The notes under the pieces: generated by a model
Database searches by the model: none
Seen by the model: the letters and a program-made list of their open reading frames with translations, nothing else
What the model was told of the DNA's origin: nothing
Translations under genes and position numbers: made by a program
Part shown: positions 33,521 to 41,800 of the stretch, one piece after another
Layout: each line of letters begins with the position of its first letter
How positions within the stretch are numbered: position 1 is the first letter of the stretch
Assembly: GCF_013170705.1 (NCBI RefSeq)
Contig: NZ_CP033334.1
Location: 4,007,501-4,071,500 of the forward strand
Source of the DNA: Mesorhizobium loti
Lineage (GTDB): Bacteria > Pseudomonadota > Alphaproteobacteria > Rhizobiales > Rhizobiaceae
Direction: 5' to 3'
Length of the DNA stretch: 64,000 bases

Positions 33521-34612
33521 TCAGTGCGCGGTCTTCACCATATCCACCTGGGTTTCGGTAATCTCGTCATGCAGGATGTGGTCCAGCCGATCGGCAACCA
33601 TCTGGTCGTCGCGACGGATTTCGCGCTTCCAGGGCTGGCGGCCCTTGAGCACGCCGGATTCATCGACGATCTCGGCGACATATTCCTCCTGGCGGTAGGC
33701 CATCACATGGATGCCCGAAATACCGGGGATTTCCTTCACCTCGTTGATGATGTCGATGCAGAGCTGCTTGCCTTCCTTCTTCTGGTCCTGGGCACCCTCC
33801 AGCCGCTTGATGACGGCGTCCGGGATATGGATACCCGGCACGTTGGAGCGGATCCACTTGGCGGTCTTGGCCGAGGCCAGGGGGCCGACGCCGCACAGGA
33901 CGAACACCTTCTCGGTATGGCCGAGGTCGCGCGCCTTCTGCATGAATGTCCTGAACATCGGCACGTCGAAACAATACTGCGTTTGCACGAACTGCGCCCC
34001 GGCGGCGATCTTCTTGCCAAGATGGATCGGGCGGAAATCGAAGGGCGGCGCGAACGGGTTGACGGCAGCGCCCAGGAAGACCTGCGGCGGCGTCGTCAGC
34101 TTGCGGCCGGACAGGAACTTGCCGTTGTCGCGCATGATGCGGACGGTTTCGAGCAGCGACATGGAATCGAGGTCGAACACCGGCTTGGCGCCGGGCTGGT
34201 CGCCGGCCTGCACGCCATCGCCGGTCAGGCACAGCATGTTGGCGACACCCATGGCGGCGCCGCCCAGCACGTCGCCCTGGATGGCGATGCGGTTCTTGTC
34301 GCGGCAGGCGATCTGCATGATCGGGGCATAGCCCATGCGGGTCAGAAGCGCGCAGATGCCGACCGAGGACATGTGGCAGTTGGCGCCCGAGGCATCGACG
34401 GCATTGATGGCGTCGACCCAGCCATCGAAAATCTTCGCCCTGTTGTAGACGTCCTCGGGATCGGCGCTGTCCGGGGGATTGAGCTCGGTCGTCACCGCGA
34501 ATTCACCGCGCCGCAGCACGCGCTCCAGCCGGCCACGGGACGAGTGGCCGGGCAGGGGATCGAGCGGCAAGTGAATGCCGGCCGGGTTTTCGTCGCGCTG
34601 GCGAGCGGTCAT
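33521..34612 (-). CDS. Methylenetetrahydrofolate reductase (MetF-type)
   Basis: A 363-residue TIM-barrel flavoprotein of the MTHFR family. Characteristic pieces are EFAVTTELNPPDSADPEDV near the start, IQIACRDKN-type folate region (IMQIACRDKNRIAIQGDVLG), LCLTGDG and GAQFVQTQYCFD. It interconverts 5-methyl-THF and 5,10-methylene-THF. In this setting it may run in the oxidative direction to feed demethylation products into C1 metabolism. Its start overlaps the stop of the MetV-like gene (ATGA), implying a MetF-MetV complex as in acetogens. Confidence 0.9.
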   Translation of the reverse strand: MTARQRDENPAGIHLPLDPLPGHSSRGRLERVLRRGEFAVTTELNPPDSADPEDVYNRAKIFDGWVDAINAVDASGANCHMSSVGICALLTRMGYAPIMQIACRDKNRIAIQGDVLGGAAMGVANMLCLTGDGVQAGDQPGAKPVFDLDSMSLLETVRIMRDNGKFLSGRKLTTPPQVFLGAAVNPFAPPFDFRPIHLGKKIAAGAQFVQTQYCFDVPMFRTFMQKARDLGHTEKVFVLCGVGPLASAKTAKWIRSNVPGIHIPDAVIKRLEGAQDQKKEGKQLCIDIINEVKEIPGISGIHVMAYRQEEYVAEIVDESGVLKGRQPWKREIRRDDQMVADRLDHILHDEITETQVDMVKTAH

Positions 34613-35205
34613 GCGGCGGCTCCGGTCTTTGGCGCGGCAGCGGCTTCACGGGCTGCCGCCGCCTGCGCGGTGACCCGCAGCCAGGCCGACGTTTCGCGCA
34701 ACGACTGGTCGACCGGCTTCTGCACGGCCAGGATCTTGTCCGAGTTGACCATGTTCTGCGAACCTTCCCAGGCCTTGACCCAGACGCAGGGCATATCGGG
34801 CTCGACCTCGCAATTGCCGTTGGCACGCACGCCGCCGCAGGGACCGTTGCGCAGTTGCTTGGGGCAGTTCATCGGGCATGACATGCCGGTCGAGGACAGG
34901 ATGCACTGGCCGCACATGCGGCAGTCGAACATAAAGCCTTTGACGCGCTTCTCGACGAATTTGATCGGGGCCTCGACGCGACCGTAGCCTATGCCCTTCC
35001 ACAGGGGGTGCAGGAGCAGAAACATGTCGGCGAAACGGGAATAGAACCATTCGAGCAGGCGCGAATGCCGGATCGACCACAGCCTCACCGCGAAAGAACG
35101 CTGCACGCGCCGCTGCGGCGACACGTCGGCCGGCTTGTAGTCGGATTTCGGCGCTGCCTTCTTGACCAGGGTGGCCTGGGTAACCGCCGGGTTCGTCTCA
35201 GACAT
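34609..35205 (-). CDS. MetV-like Fe-S protein (MTHFR C-terminal domain family)
   Basis: A 198-residue protein with eight Cys in the pattern C95, C98, C101, C110, C114, C123, C132, C140 (CRMCGQC, CPMNCPKQLRNGPCGG), matching the MTHFR C-terminal (PF12225-type) domain found in acetogenic MetV. MetV links MetF to electron carriers other than NAD(P)H. The ATG at 35205 is used; longer in-frame readings overlap the PF13769 gene. It overlaps metF by 4 nt and the upstream gene by 8 nt, so the three are coupled. Confidence 0.87.
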   Translation of the reverse strand: MSETNPAVTQATLVKKAAPKSDYKPADVSPQRRVQRSFAVRLWSIRHSRLLEWFYSRFADMFLLLHPLWKGIGYGRVEAPIKFVEKRVKGFMFDCRMCGQCILSSTGMSCPMNCPKQLRNGPCGGVRANGNCEVEPDMPCVWVKAWEGSQNMVNSDKILAVQKPVDQSLRETSAWLRVTAQAAAAREAAAAPKTGAAA

Positions 35206-35500
35206 TTTCTTTCCCGCCCGCCTTGACCAGAGCGACGAGCCGCTCGCGGTCGTATTTCGCATCGAGCTCCTGAAAAGCCTTTTCGACCTCGGCTTCGAGG
35301 TCGTCGCCAACCGGGACCGGATCGGCCTTGCGCCATTCGGCCAGATAGTCGTCGGTGCCGCCGGCGCCGGTGCGCATGGCGCACATGTCAATGGCCTCGG
35401 TGAAGCGCAGCGGCAGCTCACGCTTGGCGTTCTGCCGGCCCTTCTTGACGATGACCTGGGCAGGGATGTCGCGCCAGTAGACGACGATAAGATCGGCCAT
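35198..35500 (-). CDS. PF13769-type conserved protein (annotated as virulence factor)
   Basis: A 100-residue protein starting MADLIVVYWRDIPAQVIVKKGR, matching the small conserved domain often labelled virulence factor in proteobacteria. It is the first gene of the operon with the MetV-like protein and metF. The context suggests a role in C1/folate metabolism rather than virulence. No catalytic motif can be named. Confidence 0.8.
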   Translation of the reverse strand: MADLIVVYWRDIPAQVIVKKGRQNAKRELPLRFTEAIDMCAMRTGAGGTDDYLAEWRKADPVPVGDDLEAEVEKAFQELDAKYDRERLVALVKAGGKENV

Positions 35501-35583
35501 GAATTCTCGCTCCTCGAACTATCGAGCATTGCCGCATGCGCAATGGGCCCGCTTGTTATGGGACGACGCGCGCGCATTCAAAA

Positions 35584-35636
35584 GCGACGCATTTCAATGT
35601 CGTAAAATGAAAGGTGTCTTTATTCGTTTGCGACGC
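35584..35636. promoter_or_regulatory. Candidate regulatory region of the PF13769-metV-metF operon
   Basis: About 85-135 nt upstream of the operon start. It has GCGAC and GTCG facing each other (35584-35602), a TTTGCGACG box (35627-35635) and a degenerate version of the ATAAAGA palindrome at 35605-35626 (AAAG then TCTTTAT). Both motif classes occur in better form elsewhere in the window. Confidence 0.4.
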
Positions 35637-35704
35637 GCACCGGCGGCAGGTTCGGCATGCCGAAAAAGCCGTCCTGCCTTATGCGGTGCCGGGCTGAAAA
35701 GACC

Positions 35705-36487
35705 CTACCAGATTCCGGTTCTGAGGCCGGTCCAGACGTAGAACCAGATCGTCGGGTGATACCATTGTTTCGAAGGCAGGCCCGGGTCGATCGTCGTGAG
35801 TTTTCCGGCCAGTGCATCGCGCACGGCCTCGACGCAGATGTCGCGCGAGAACGCCGCCTGGCGCAGTGCGTGAGTTGAGATGGTGTCGCCTTTTTTCGGT
35901 TTGCCACGCGCCTGCCTCAGCACGCCGCCAGTGTCGACGCCAGCATCGACGAGATGGACAGTCGTGCCGAAATTCTGCGCGTCACCTGATACCAGAGCCC
36001 AATAGCCGCCATTCATGCCGCGATATTTTGGCGTGATGCCCGCATGGTAGTTGAGCACCGGGCAGGGCATCTTGCTCAGCATCCCGGCCGAAATCAGCCG
36101 GCAACCGTTGAGCAGCACGACGCCTGGCTGGATCTTCTGGATCGCCTGCAGGCACTCGGGCCCATTGGCCGAAGTCACGTGGATGATCTCCTGGCCCGGT
36201 CGCGGCTCGACCTCCAGTTTCTCCTCCGCGATCAATCGCGCGCCATGGCTGGCGAGAATCCGCTTGCCCAACCTGCTCAGCACCATCGTGCCAAGCTGGC
36301 CCATGGCCGAGATGCAGCCCTGGCGCCGAGCCCGGCCACGCAGCAATTGCTTTTTGGATTCAGGGATTTCGAGGATGACGCTGACAGGACCTACGCGATC
36401 GGCGATTGCGTTGATCATGGCCCAGACATGCTGGCCGCCGCCGGTCACGACGACGATCGGCGCGCTCGTTGCTCCCGATGAAGACAT
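35705..36487 (-). CDS. Formyltransferase-family protein
   Basis: A 260-residue protein of the GART/FMT formyltransferase fold. The catalytic triad is visible: Asn146 and His148 in LNYHAGITPKYRG, and Asp185 in VDAGVDTGG. These enzymes transfer formyl from 10-formyl-THF to an amine, or deformylate it. No ACT domain, so not PurU; no C-terminal OB domain as in Fmt. The N-terminus has a Rossmann-like start (IVVVTGGGQHVWAMINAI). It may modify a sugar amine. It lies next to C1 genes but has its own transcript. Confidence 0.82.
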   Translation of the reverse strand: MSSSGATSAPIVVVTGGGQHVWAMINAIADRVGPVSVILEIPESKKQLLRGRARRQGCISAMGQLGTMVLSRLGKRILASHGARLIAEEKLEVEPRPGQEIIHVTSANGPECLQAIQKIQPGVVLLNGCRLISAGMLSKMPCPVLNYHAGITPKYRGMNGGYWALVSGDAQNFGTTVHLVDAGVDTGGVLRQARGKPKKGDTISTHALRQAAFSRDICVEAVRDALAGKLTTIDPGLPSKQWYHPTIWFYVWTGLRTGIW

Positions 36488-36574
36488 TGCCCGTTTTCCT
36501 GCCTTGCATGCGGCCGGCTGCCGCGTGCTGGCCGGATTTTGTGCCGGAAGGGGGTTAAATCTTGATGACCACGC

Positions 36575-37150
36575 TCAGCGCTTGACCTCGATGATGTCGA
36601 GCTTCGATTCGTAGTAGGGTGCGGGAAGTTCGATGCGCCATTCGCCGGCGCCGGTGCGGTAGGCATAGCCGACCTGGTCGGTCTGCGGGCCGCTGCCGTA
36701 AGGTTTGGCCCGATCGTTGTTGACGGAGGCGGAGCCGAGATAGATGGCGCGTTTCTCGTTGTCGTCGAAGAAGCGGCCTTGGGTTCGCTGGGACCCGCTG
36801 ATCTTTTCCAGCCGCCAGCCGGAGCCGTCGTCGGTCACCTTGCACTTGAACCAGCCATAGATGACGAGCGGGCTCAACCCGCCTGCCTTGATGGTGCGGC
36901 ACTTCCAATTGCCGGTCAGGTCCTTGTCGGAGAACGAGACCAGCGGCTTCGCCAGCAAGGCATCGAGCTGTTTGACCTCGGCCGGATTGCCCGCCTTCGC
37001 CTCGGCAAGCGCCGCCTTGCGCGTCTCGCCATACTTGTCGAGACGGGTCTTGTCGGCAGGCGTGATCAGCTTCTGCACCTCGCCGTCGGCAAGGGTTGGC
37101 AAGGTGCAGCAGAGCAGGCCGATGGCCGCAAGCAGTGGGCGAAGGATCAT
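36575..37150 (-). CDS. DUF4893 exported protein
   Basis: A 191-residue protein with a signal peptide (MILRPLLAAIGLLCCTLPTLADG) and a DUF4893-like body. The central part has GNWKCRTIKAGG and SGSQRTQGRFFDD. Function unknown. A GGGGAG site lies 6 nt before the ATG. No operon link to its neighbours is apparent. Confidence 0.8.
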   Translation of the reverse strand: MILRPLLAAIGLLCCTLPTLADGEVQKLITPADKTRLDKYGETRKAALAEAKAGNPAEVKQLDALLAKPLVSFSDKDLTGNWKCRTIKAGGLSPLVIYGWFKCKVTDDGSGWRLEKISGSQRTQGRFFDDNEKRAIYLGSASVNNDRAKPYGSGPQTDQVGYAYRTGAGEWRIELPAPYYESKLDIIEVKR

Positions 37151-37301
37151 CTGGAACTCCCCGTGTCTCTAAAATGGCGTTTGAAAATGGCAGTTAATGT
37201 CCGGAGCGGCGCCTCTGCCGGCTGATGGCTGACTTTACCGGGTCGCTCGCGCCTGTCATCCGTGCTTAACAGCGTCACCGTCAAAAATCATGGTGGGGCG
37301 C

Positions 37302-38225
37302 ATGCGAATCTTGCTCACGGGATCGTCGGGTTGGCTGGGCGGCACCCTGGCGCCGCGCTTGCGCGCGCTTGGTCATGAGGTGATTGGCCTCGACCCTGTT
37401 CCATCGGTCGAAACGCGGATGATCGGCTCGATCGCCGATCGTGACATGGTCATGCGGGCGGTCAGGGATAATGGTATCGAAGCCATCATCCACAGCGGCG
37501 CGCTGCACAAGCCCAACATAGAGAGCCGCGCCAACAGCGATTTCGTCGCCACCAATGTGCAGGGCACGCTCAACCTGCTCGACGCGGCGGTGGCGACCGG
37601 CGTCGAGCGCTTTGTGTTCACCTCGACAACATCGCTGATGATCTCGCAGGCGATACGCGACGGCTTCAAGGGTGGCGCGCGCAAGGCGGCGTGGCTAACC
37701 GAAGCGATGTCGCCGGAGCCGCGTAATATCTATGGCGTCACCAAGCTCTCGGCCGAACATCTTTGCCGCCTCTATCATCTTGAGCACGGCCTGCCGGTGG
37801 TCGTCCTGCGAACGGCCCGCTTCTTTCCCGAAGCCGATGACATGGCGCATGCGATCGAACAATCGGATGCCAACACCAAGGCGAACGAATTGCTGTTCCG
37901 GCGGTTGACGGTGGAAGATGCGGCCGAGGCCCATGTCGCCGCGCTGGAGAAGGCGCCACAGCTTGGCTTCGATGTTTTCATCGTCTGTGCGCCGACACCG
38001 TTCCAACCTGATGATTGCGCGGCATTGATCAGGGATGCGCCGTCGGTGGTCGCGCGGTATTTCCCGGACTTCGCGGCGCTCTACGCGCGCAAGGGCTGGA
38101 CGATGTTTTCCTCCATCGACAGGGTCTATGACGCGTCGCGGGCGAGGGACAGGCTGGGTTTTGTCTGCAGGACGAGCTTTACCGATGTGCTGGCGGCGTT
38201 AAGGGCTGAGAACGGGCCAGGTTAG
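37302..38225 (+). CDS. NAD-dependent epimerase/dehydratase (extended SDR)
   Basis: A 307-residue extended SDR with TGSSGWLG at 6-13, the TSTTSLM strand and catalytic YGVTK. It probably acts on a sugar or sugar-like substrate. The ATG at 37302 places the Rossmann strand at the very N-terminus; an ATG four codons upstream is possible. It is convergent with the DUF1638 gene, with only 7 nt between the stops. Confidence 0.85.
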   Translation: MRILLTGSSGWLGGTLAPRLRALGHEVIGLDPVPSVETRMIGSIADRDMVMRAVRDNGIEAIIHSGALHKPNIESRANSDFVATNVQGTLNLLDAAVATGVERFVFTSTTSLMISQAIRDGFKGGARKAAWLTEAMSPEPRNIYGVTKLSAEHLCRLYHLEHGLPVVVLRTARFFPEADDMAHAIEQSDANTKANELLFRRLTVEDAAEAHVAALEKAPQLGFDVFIVCAPTPFQPDDCAALIRDAPSVVARYFPDFAALYARKGWTMFSSIDRVYDASRARDRLGFVCRTSFTDVLAALRAENGPG

Positions 38226-38232
38226 ATTGCGC

Positions 38233-38862
38233 TCAGGTGACCTTCGCCGCCTGCGCCATTCCCGCGGTCAGGTCGCCATAACCGGTCGCGCGCCGCTCAT
38301 AGGCGAGGCCAAGCAGGGCGGCGGCCTTTTCCGCGACCTTGTCGAGTTCGGGATCATCGGTCTGGGCGAGATAGATCAGCTTCTCGTAGTTGCCGAAATA
38401 GTCCTTGATCAGCTCAGGGTGCTTGTCGAGGCCCAGCGGCTTCATGAAGAAGGCATCGAACTGGCGGCAGAGGAAATCCGTCATGTAGAAGGACATCATG
38501 TCGTCGTCGGCAACCTTGGCATAGGCTTCCATGCCTTGATAGAAGGCGAAGCAATGCGGGCCGGCCATGCGCGCGACGCCATGCTTCTCGATGACGCGGT
38601 CGAGCAGGCCACCGGTGCCGCAATCGGCATAGCCGACGAAGATGTGCTCGTAACCCTCCGCCCTGGCCTTCCCGATCGCCTTGTCCATGGCGGGCGCGAT
38701 ACGGTCGGGATAGAAGTGAAACTCCGCCGGCAGGCAGGTCAGGTCAAGGTGATCCAGCCCGAGCTGTTCCTTGACGGCCAATACCTCGCGCGCAATCATT
38801 CCGCAGGCGATGATGAGCAGCCTGTCTGTCTGATTCGGTTTCGTTTTTTGCGTCTTGACCAA
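38233..38862 (-). CDS. DUF1638 protein
   Basis: A 209-residue protein of the DUF1638 family, with LLIIACGMIAREV near the start, VGYADCGTGG and a Cys/His-bearing GPHCFAFYQG. This family is repeatedly found beside MttB-type methyltransferases and corrinoid proteins in bacteria and methanogens, but its function is not established. The start appears to be a TTG at 38862 because the conserved region begins soon after and no ATG is available upstream; no clear ribosome site is seen. It is oriented with the corrinoid gene, separated by a small lipoprotein gene on the other strand. Confidence 0.85.
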   Translation of the reverse strand: MVKTQKTKPNQTDRLLIIACGMIAREVLAVKEQLGLDHLDLTCLPAEFHFYPDRIAPAMDKAIGKARAEGYEHIFVGYADCGTGGLLDRVIEKHGVARMAGPHCFAFYQGMEAYAKVADDDMMSFYMTDFLCRQFDAFFMKPLGLDKHPELIKDYFGNYEKLIYLAQTDDPELDKVAEKAAALLGLAYERRATGYGDLTAGMAQAAKVT

Positions 38863-38916
38863 GTCGAGCCGGCTTTCGCTGCGGGGCTAATTTATCTGTC
38901 GAGGGAGACACCGTCC

Positions 38917-39054
38917 ATGAAACTGCTGCGTATCGCGCCGATTGCCATTCTTGCCTGTGCCCTGGCCCTTACGGCCTGCGCCAACACCATTCGGGGCGTC
39001 GGCAAGGATGTCAAATCGACGGCTAGGGCTGTCAAAGACACTGTCGCCAACTGA
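38917..39054 (+). CDS. Entericidin-like small lipoprotein
   Basis: A 45-residue protein with a lipoprotein signal peptide and lipobox LTAC, followed by ANTIRGVGKDVKSTARAVKDTVAN, the usual entericidin A/B pattern. GAGGGAGA lies upstream of the ATG. Such peptides sit in the envelope and have been linked to stress or toxin-antidote roles. A strong terminator follows. Confidence 0.85.
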   Translation: MKLLRIAPIAILACALALTACANTIRGVGKDVKSTARAVKDTVAN

Positions 39055-39082
39055 TCGGCGGCCTCGTCCATCATCTGGGAAC

Positions 39083-39113
39083 AAAAAAGCCGCGCTGCAA
39101 GGCGCGGCTTTTT
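39083..39113. terminator. Bidirectional terminator
   Basis: AAAAAGCCGCGC / GCGCGGCTTTTT stem with a six-base loop, A-run on one side and T-run on the other. It serves the lipoprotein gene (plus) and the corrinoid protein gene (minus), which converge here. Confidence 0.9.
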
Positions 39114-39139
39114 CTGCCTGTCCATCCTGATGCCTTGGA

Positions 39140-39838
39140 TCAGGCGGAAGCGCGCACGTTATGCTTGCGCTTCATGAAGTCCTTGGCGGTCTCGACCGCC
39201 ACCGCGGCATCGCGGCAATAGGCGTCGGCGCCGACGGCCTTGCCGAATTCCTCGTTGAGCGGGGCGCCGCCAACCAGCACGACATAGTCGTCGCGGATGC
39301 CCTTTTCCTTCATCGTATCGATGACGACCTTCATGTAGGGCATGGTCGTGGTCAAAAGCGCCGACATGCCGATGATGTCGGGCTGATGCTGCTCGATCGC
39401 ATCGAGATATTTCTCGACCGCATTGTTGATGCCGAGGTCGATGACGTCGAAGCCGGCGCCCTCCATCATCATGCCCACCAGGTTCTTGCCGATGTCGTGG
39501 ATGTCGCCCTTGACGGTGCCGATCACCATCTTGCCTTGCTTGGGCGCGCCGGTGGCGGCCAGCAGCGGGCGCAGGATGAACATGCCGGCCTTCATGGCGT
39601 TGGCGGAGAGCAGCACTTCGGGAACGAACAGGATGCCGTCGCGGAAATCCTCGCCGACGATGCGCATGCCTTCGACAAGCGCCTCGGTGAGCACCTTGTA
39701 AGGCACCCAGCCGCGCTCCAGCAGAATGCGCGTGCCTTCCTCGATCTCTTCCTTCAACCCGTCATAGAGGTCGTCGTGCATCTGCTGCACCAACTCGTCG
39801 TCGGAAAGTTCAGAAAGGATGATCTCGTCGTCGGACAT
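39140..39838 (-). CDS. Corrinoid-binding methyl carrier protein (MttC/MtgC-like)
   Basis: A 232-residue cobalamin-binding protein: N-terminal four-helix cap (about 1-95) and a Rossmann-like B12 domain with the base-off ligand motif GDIHDIG (His114). SALLTTTM and VLVGGAPL are typical of MtbC/MttC proteins. It would receive the methyl group from the MttB-type enzyme and hand it to the methyl-THF methyltransferase. The first 34 residues hold 14 Asp/Glu and one Lys. The ATG at 39838 has GAGGAG upstream. It is divergent from the MttB gene. Confidence 0.92.
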   Translation of the reverse strand: MSDDEIILSELSDDELVQQMHDDLYDGLKEEIEEGTRILLERGWVPYKVLTEALVEGMRIVGEDFRDGILFVPEVLLSANAMKAGMFILRPLLAATGAPKQGKMVIGTVKGDIHDIGKNLVGMMMEGAGFDVIDLGINNAVEKYLDAIEQHQPDIIGMSALLTTTMPYMKVVIDTMKEKGIRDDYVVLVGGAPLNEEFGKAVGADAYCRDAAVAVETAKDFMKRKHNVRASA

Positions 39839-39862
39839 TTTAATCCAGCTCCTCACGGCATC

Positions 39863-40000
39863 GCGACTGTGTCGCAAGGCACAAAATATTGGCGTTCATA
39901 CCTAACCCGCAACGGGCGGGTATCCATAGCTGATTTGCGACTTCCCGCAAAAGGAAAGCGACTGGAAAATCTATTGGTTTTCTTGTCGATTTTGCGACAG
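39863..40000. promoter_or_regulatory. Cluster of TGCGAC-type palindromes between corrinoid and MttB genes
   Basis: Three related elements in the 290-nt divergent promoter: GCGAC-TGT-GTCGC (39863-39875), TTTGCG and CGCAAA arms with 6 nt between (39935-39951), and GTCG facing CGAC with 6 nt between, extending to TTTTGCGACAGG (39985-40000). They share the core of the palindromes upstream of the GbdR-like regulator. Confidence 0.5.
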
Positions 40001-40128
40001 GCGTTGGCGCGGACGGGCCGTTTCGAATAGGGTGCATGGCTACGATCCGGCGAAAGCCGCGCCATGCGGCCGCAACGGTTACGGACCGGCCCATAGTAAG
40101 GCCAGGCCATATTCAGGGAAGAGCGATC

Positions 40129-41703
40129 ATGAGCGAACACGCGGCAGTCGACCAGGAAGCGTCAAACGCGCGGCGTGGGCGCGGCGCCAGCGGCGGAGCG
40201 GCGGCCAGGCGCGCGGCGCGCTCCGGCGGCGGGCCGGGCACCCAGCTCACCTACATCAAGCGCAAGATCAACGTCTATGAGGTGCTCGACGAGGAAGGGC
40301 TGGCGCTGATCGAGAAGAACACCGACACGGTGCTCGAGGAAATCGGCATCATCTTCCGCGACGACGCCGAAGCGCTGCAGCTCTGGAAAGAGGCCGGCGC
40401 CGACGTCAAGGGCGAGCGCGTGCATTTCCCCAAGGGGCTTTGCCGTTCGCTGCTGAAGACCGCGCCTTCCGTCTATACACAGCATGCCCGCAATTCAGAA
40501 CGCTCGGTGCAGATCGGCGGCAACGCCACGGTGTTCGCACCGGTCTACGGCCCGCCCTTCGTGCGCGACCTCGATGGCGTCAGGCGCTATGCGACGATCG
40601 AGGATTTCCGGAATTTCGTGAAACTCGCCTATATGGCGCCGTCTATCCACCATTCCGGCGGCACTGTGTGCGAACCGGTCGACGTGCCGGTCAACAAGCG
40701 CCACCTCGACATGGTCTATGCGCACATCAAATATTCGGACAAGCCGTTCATGGGGTCGGTGACCGCGCCGGAGCGCGCCGAGGACACGGTGGCGATGGCC
40801 AAGCTCGTCTTCGGCGACGACTTCGTCGAGAACAACACGGTGCTGACCAGCCTGATCAACGCCAACTCGCCGATGGTGTTCGACGAGACGATGCTCGGCG
40901 CACTGAAGGTCTATTCGCGGCACAACCAGGCCTGCATCGTCACGCCGTTCATCCTTGCCGGCGCGATGAGCCCGGTGACGGTCGCCGGCACGCTGACGCA
41001 GGTCCTGGCCGAGGTGCTGGCCGGCGCATCGTTCACGCAGCTGATCCGGCCGGGCGCGCCGGTGCTGTTCGGCACCTTCGCCTCGTCGATCTCGATGCAG
41101 TCGGGTGCGCCGACCTTCGGCACGCCCGAACCGTCCCTGGTCTCCTACGGCGCGGCGCAGCTCGCACGCCGGCTCGGCCTGCCGTTCCGTACCGGCGGTT
41201 CGCTCTGCGCGTCCAAGGTTCCGGATGCGCAGGCCGCCTATGAAAGCGCCAACACGCTGAACTCGACCATGCTTGCCGGCACCAACTTTGTCCTTCACTC
41301 GGCCGGCTGGCTCGAGGGCGGGCTGGCGTCATGCTACGAAAAATTCATGATGGACGTCGACCAGCTCGGCATGCAGCAGAAATTCGCCGAAGGCGTCGAC
41401 CTGTCGGAGAACGGCCAGGCGATGGACGCCATCCGCCAGGTCGGGCCGGGAAGCCATTATCTCGGCTGCGACCACACCCAGGCCAATTTCCAGACCGCCT
41501 TCTACCGCTCCAACATCGCCGACAACAATTCCTATGAGCAGTGGCTGGCCGAAGGCGAAAAGACCGCGCCGCAGCGCGCCAACGAACTCGCCCGCCGCTG
41601 GCTGGAGAGCTACGAGGCGCCGCATCTCGATCCCAGCATCGACGAAGCCCTGAAGGACTTCATCGCCAGGAAGAAGGGGTCGATGCCCGACGCCTTCACC
41701 TGA
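40129..41703 (+). CDS. MttB-superfamily quaternary-amine methyltransferase, non-pyrrolysine
   Basis: A 524-residue member of the MttB superfamily. The frame reads through without an in-frame TAG, so unlike trimethylamine methyltransferase it has no pyrrolysine; such members (for example MtgB) demethylate glycine betaine, proline betaine or carnitine. Typical parts are LIEKNTDTVLEEIGIIF, LINANSPMVFDETML, FTQLIRPGAPVLFG and HSAGWLEGGLASCYEKF. An Arg/Gly-rich N-terminal tail (about 15-37) precedes the barrel. The ATG at 40129 has AGGGAAGAG upstream. Divergent from the corrinoid protein gene. Confidence 0.92.
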   Translation: MSEHAAVDQEASNARRGRGASGGAAARRAARSGGGPGTQLTYIKRKINVYEVLDEEGLALIEKNTDTVLEEIGIIFRDDAEALQLWKEAGADVKGERVHFPKGLCRSLLKTAPSVYTQHARNSERSVQIGGNATVFAPVYGPPFVRDLDGVRRYATIEDFRNFVKLAYMAPSIHHSGGTVCEPVDVPVNKRHLDMVYAHIKYSDKPFMGSVTAPERAEDTVAMAKLVFGDDFVENNTVLTSLINANSPMVFDETMLGALKVYSRHNQACIVTPFILAGAMSPVTVAGTLTQVLAEVLAGASFTQLIRPGAPVLFGTFASSISMQSGAPTFGTPEPSLVSYGAAQLARRLGLPFRTGGSLCASKVPDAQAAYESANTLNSTMLAGTNFVLHSAGWLEGGLASCYEKFMMDVDQLGMQQKFAEGVDLSENGQAMDAIRQVGPGSHYLGCDHTQANFQTAFYRSNIADNNSYEQWLAEGEKTAPQRANELARRWLESYEAPHLDPSIDEALKDFIARKKGSMPDAFT

Positions 41704-41800
41704 AAGGAGCCCGAGTCAGGCGGGGCTAAAGTCGCCAACATCATCCACAAGGAAGTCTGGCGGAGCGCCTTCTCCGATCCGGACAAGAAGGGATGATTCT

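Noticed and set aside
32609..34987. 792-codon plus-strand frame across the methyltransferase and MetF genes
   Set aside because: Crosses two real minus-strand genes and their operator; no recognisable domain.
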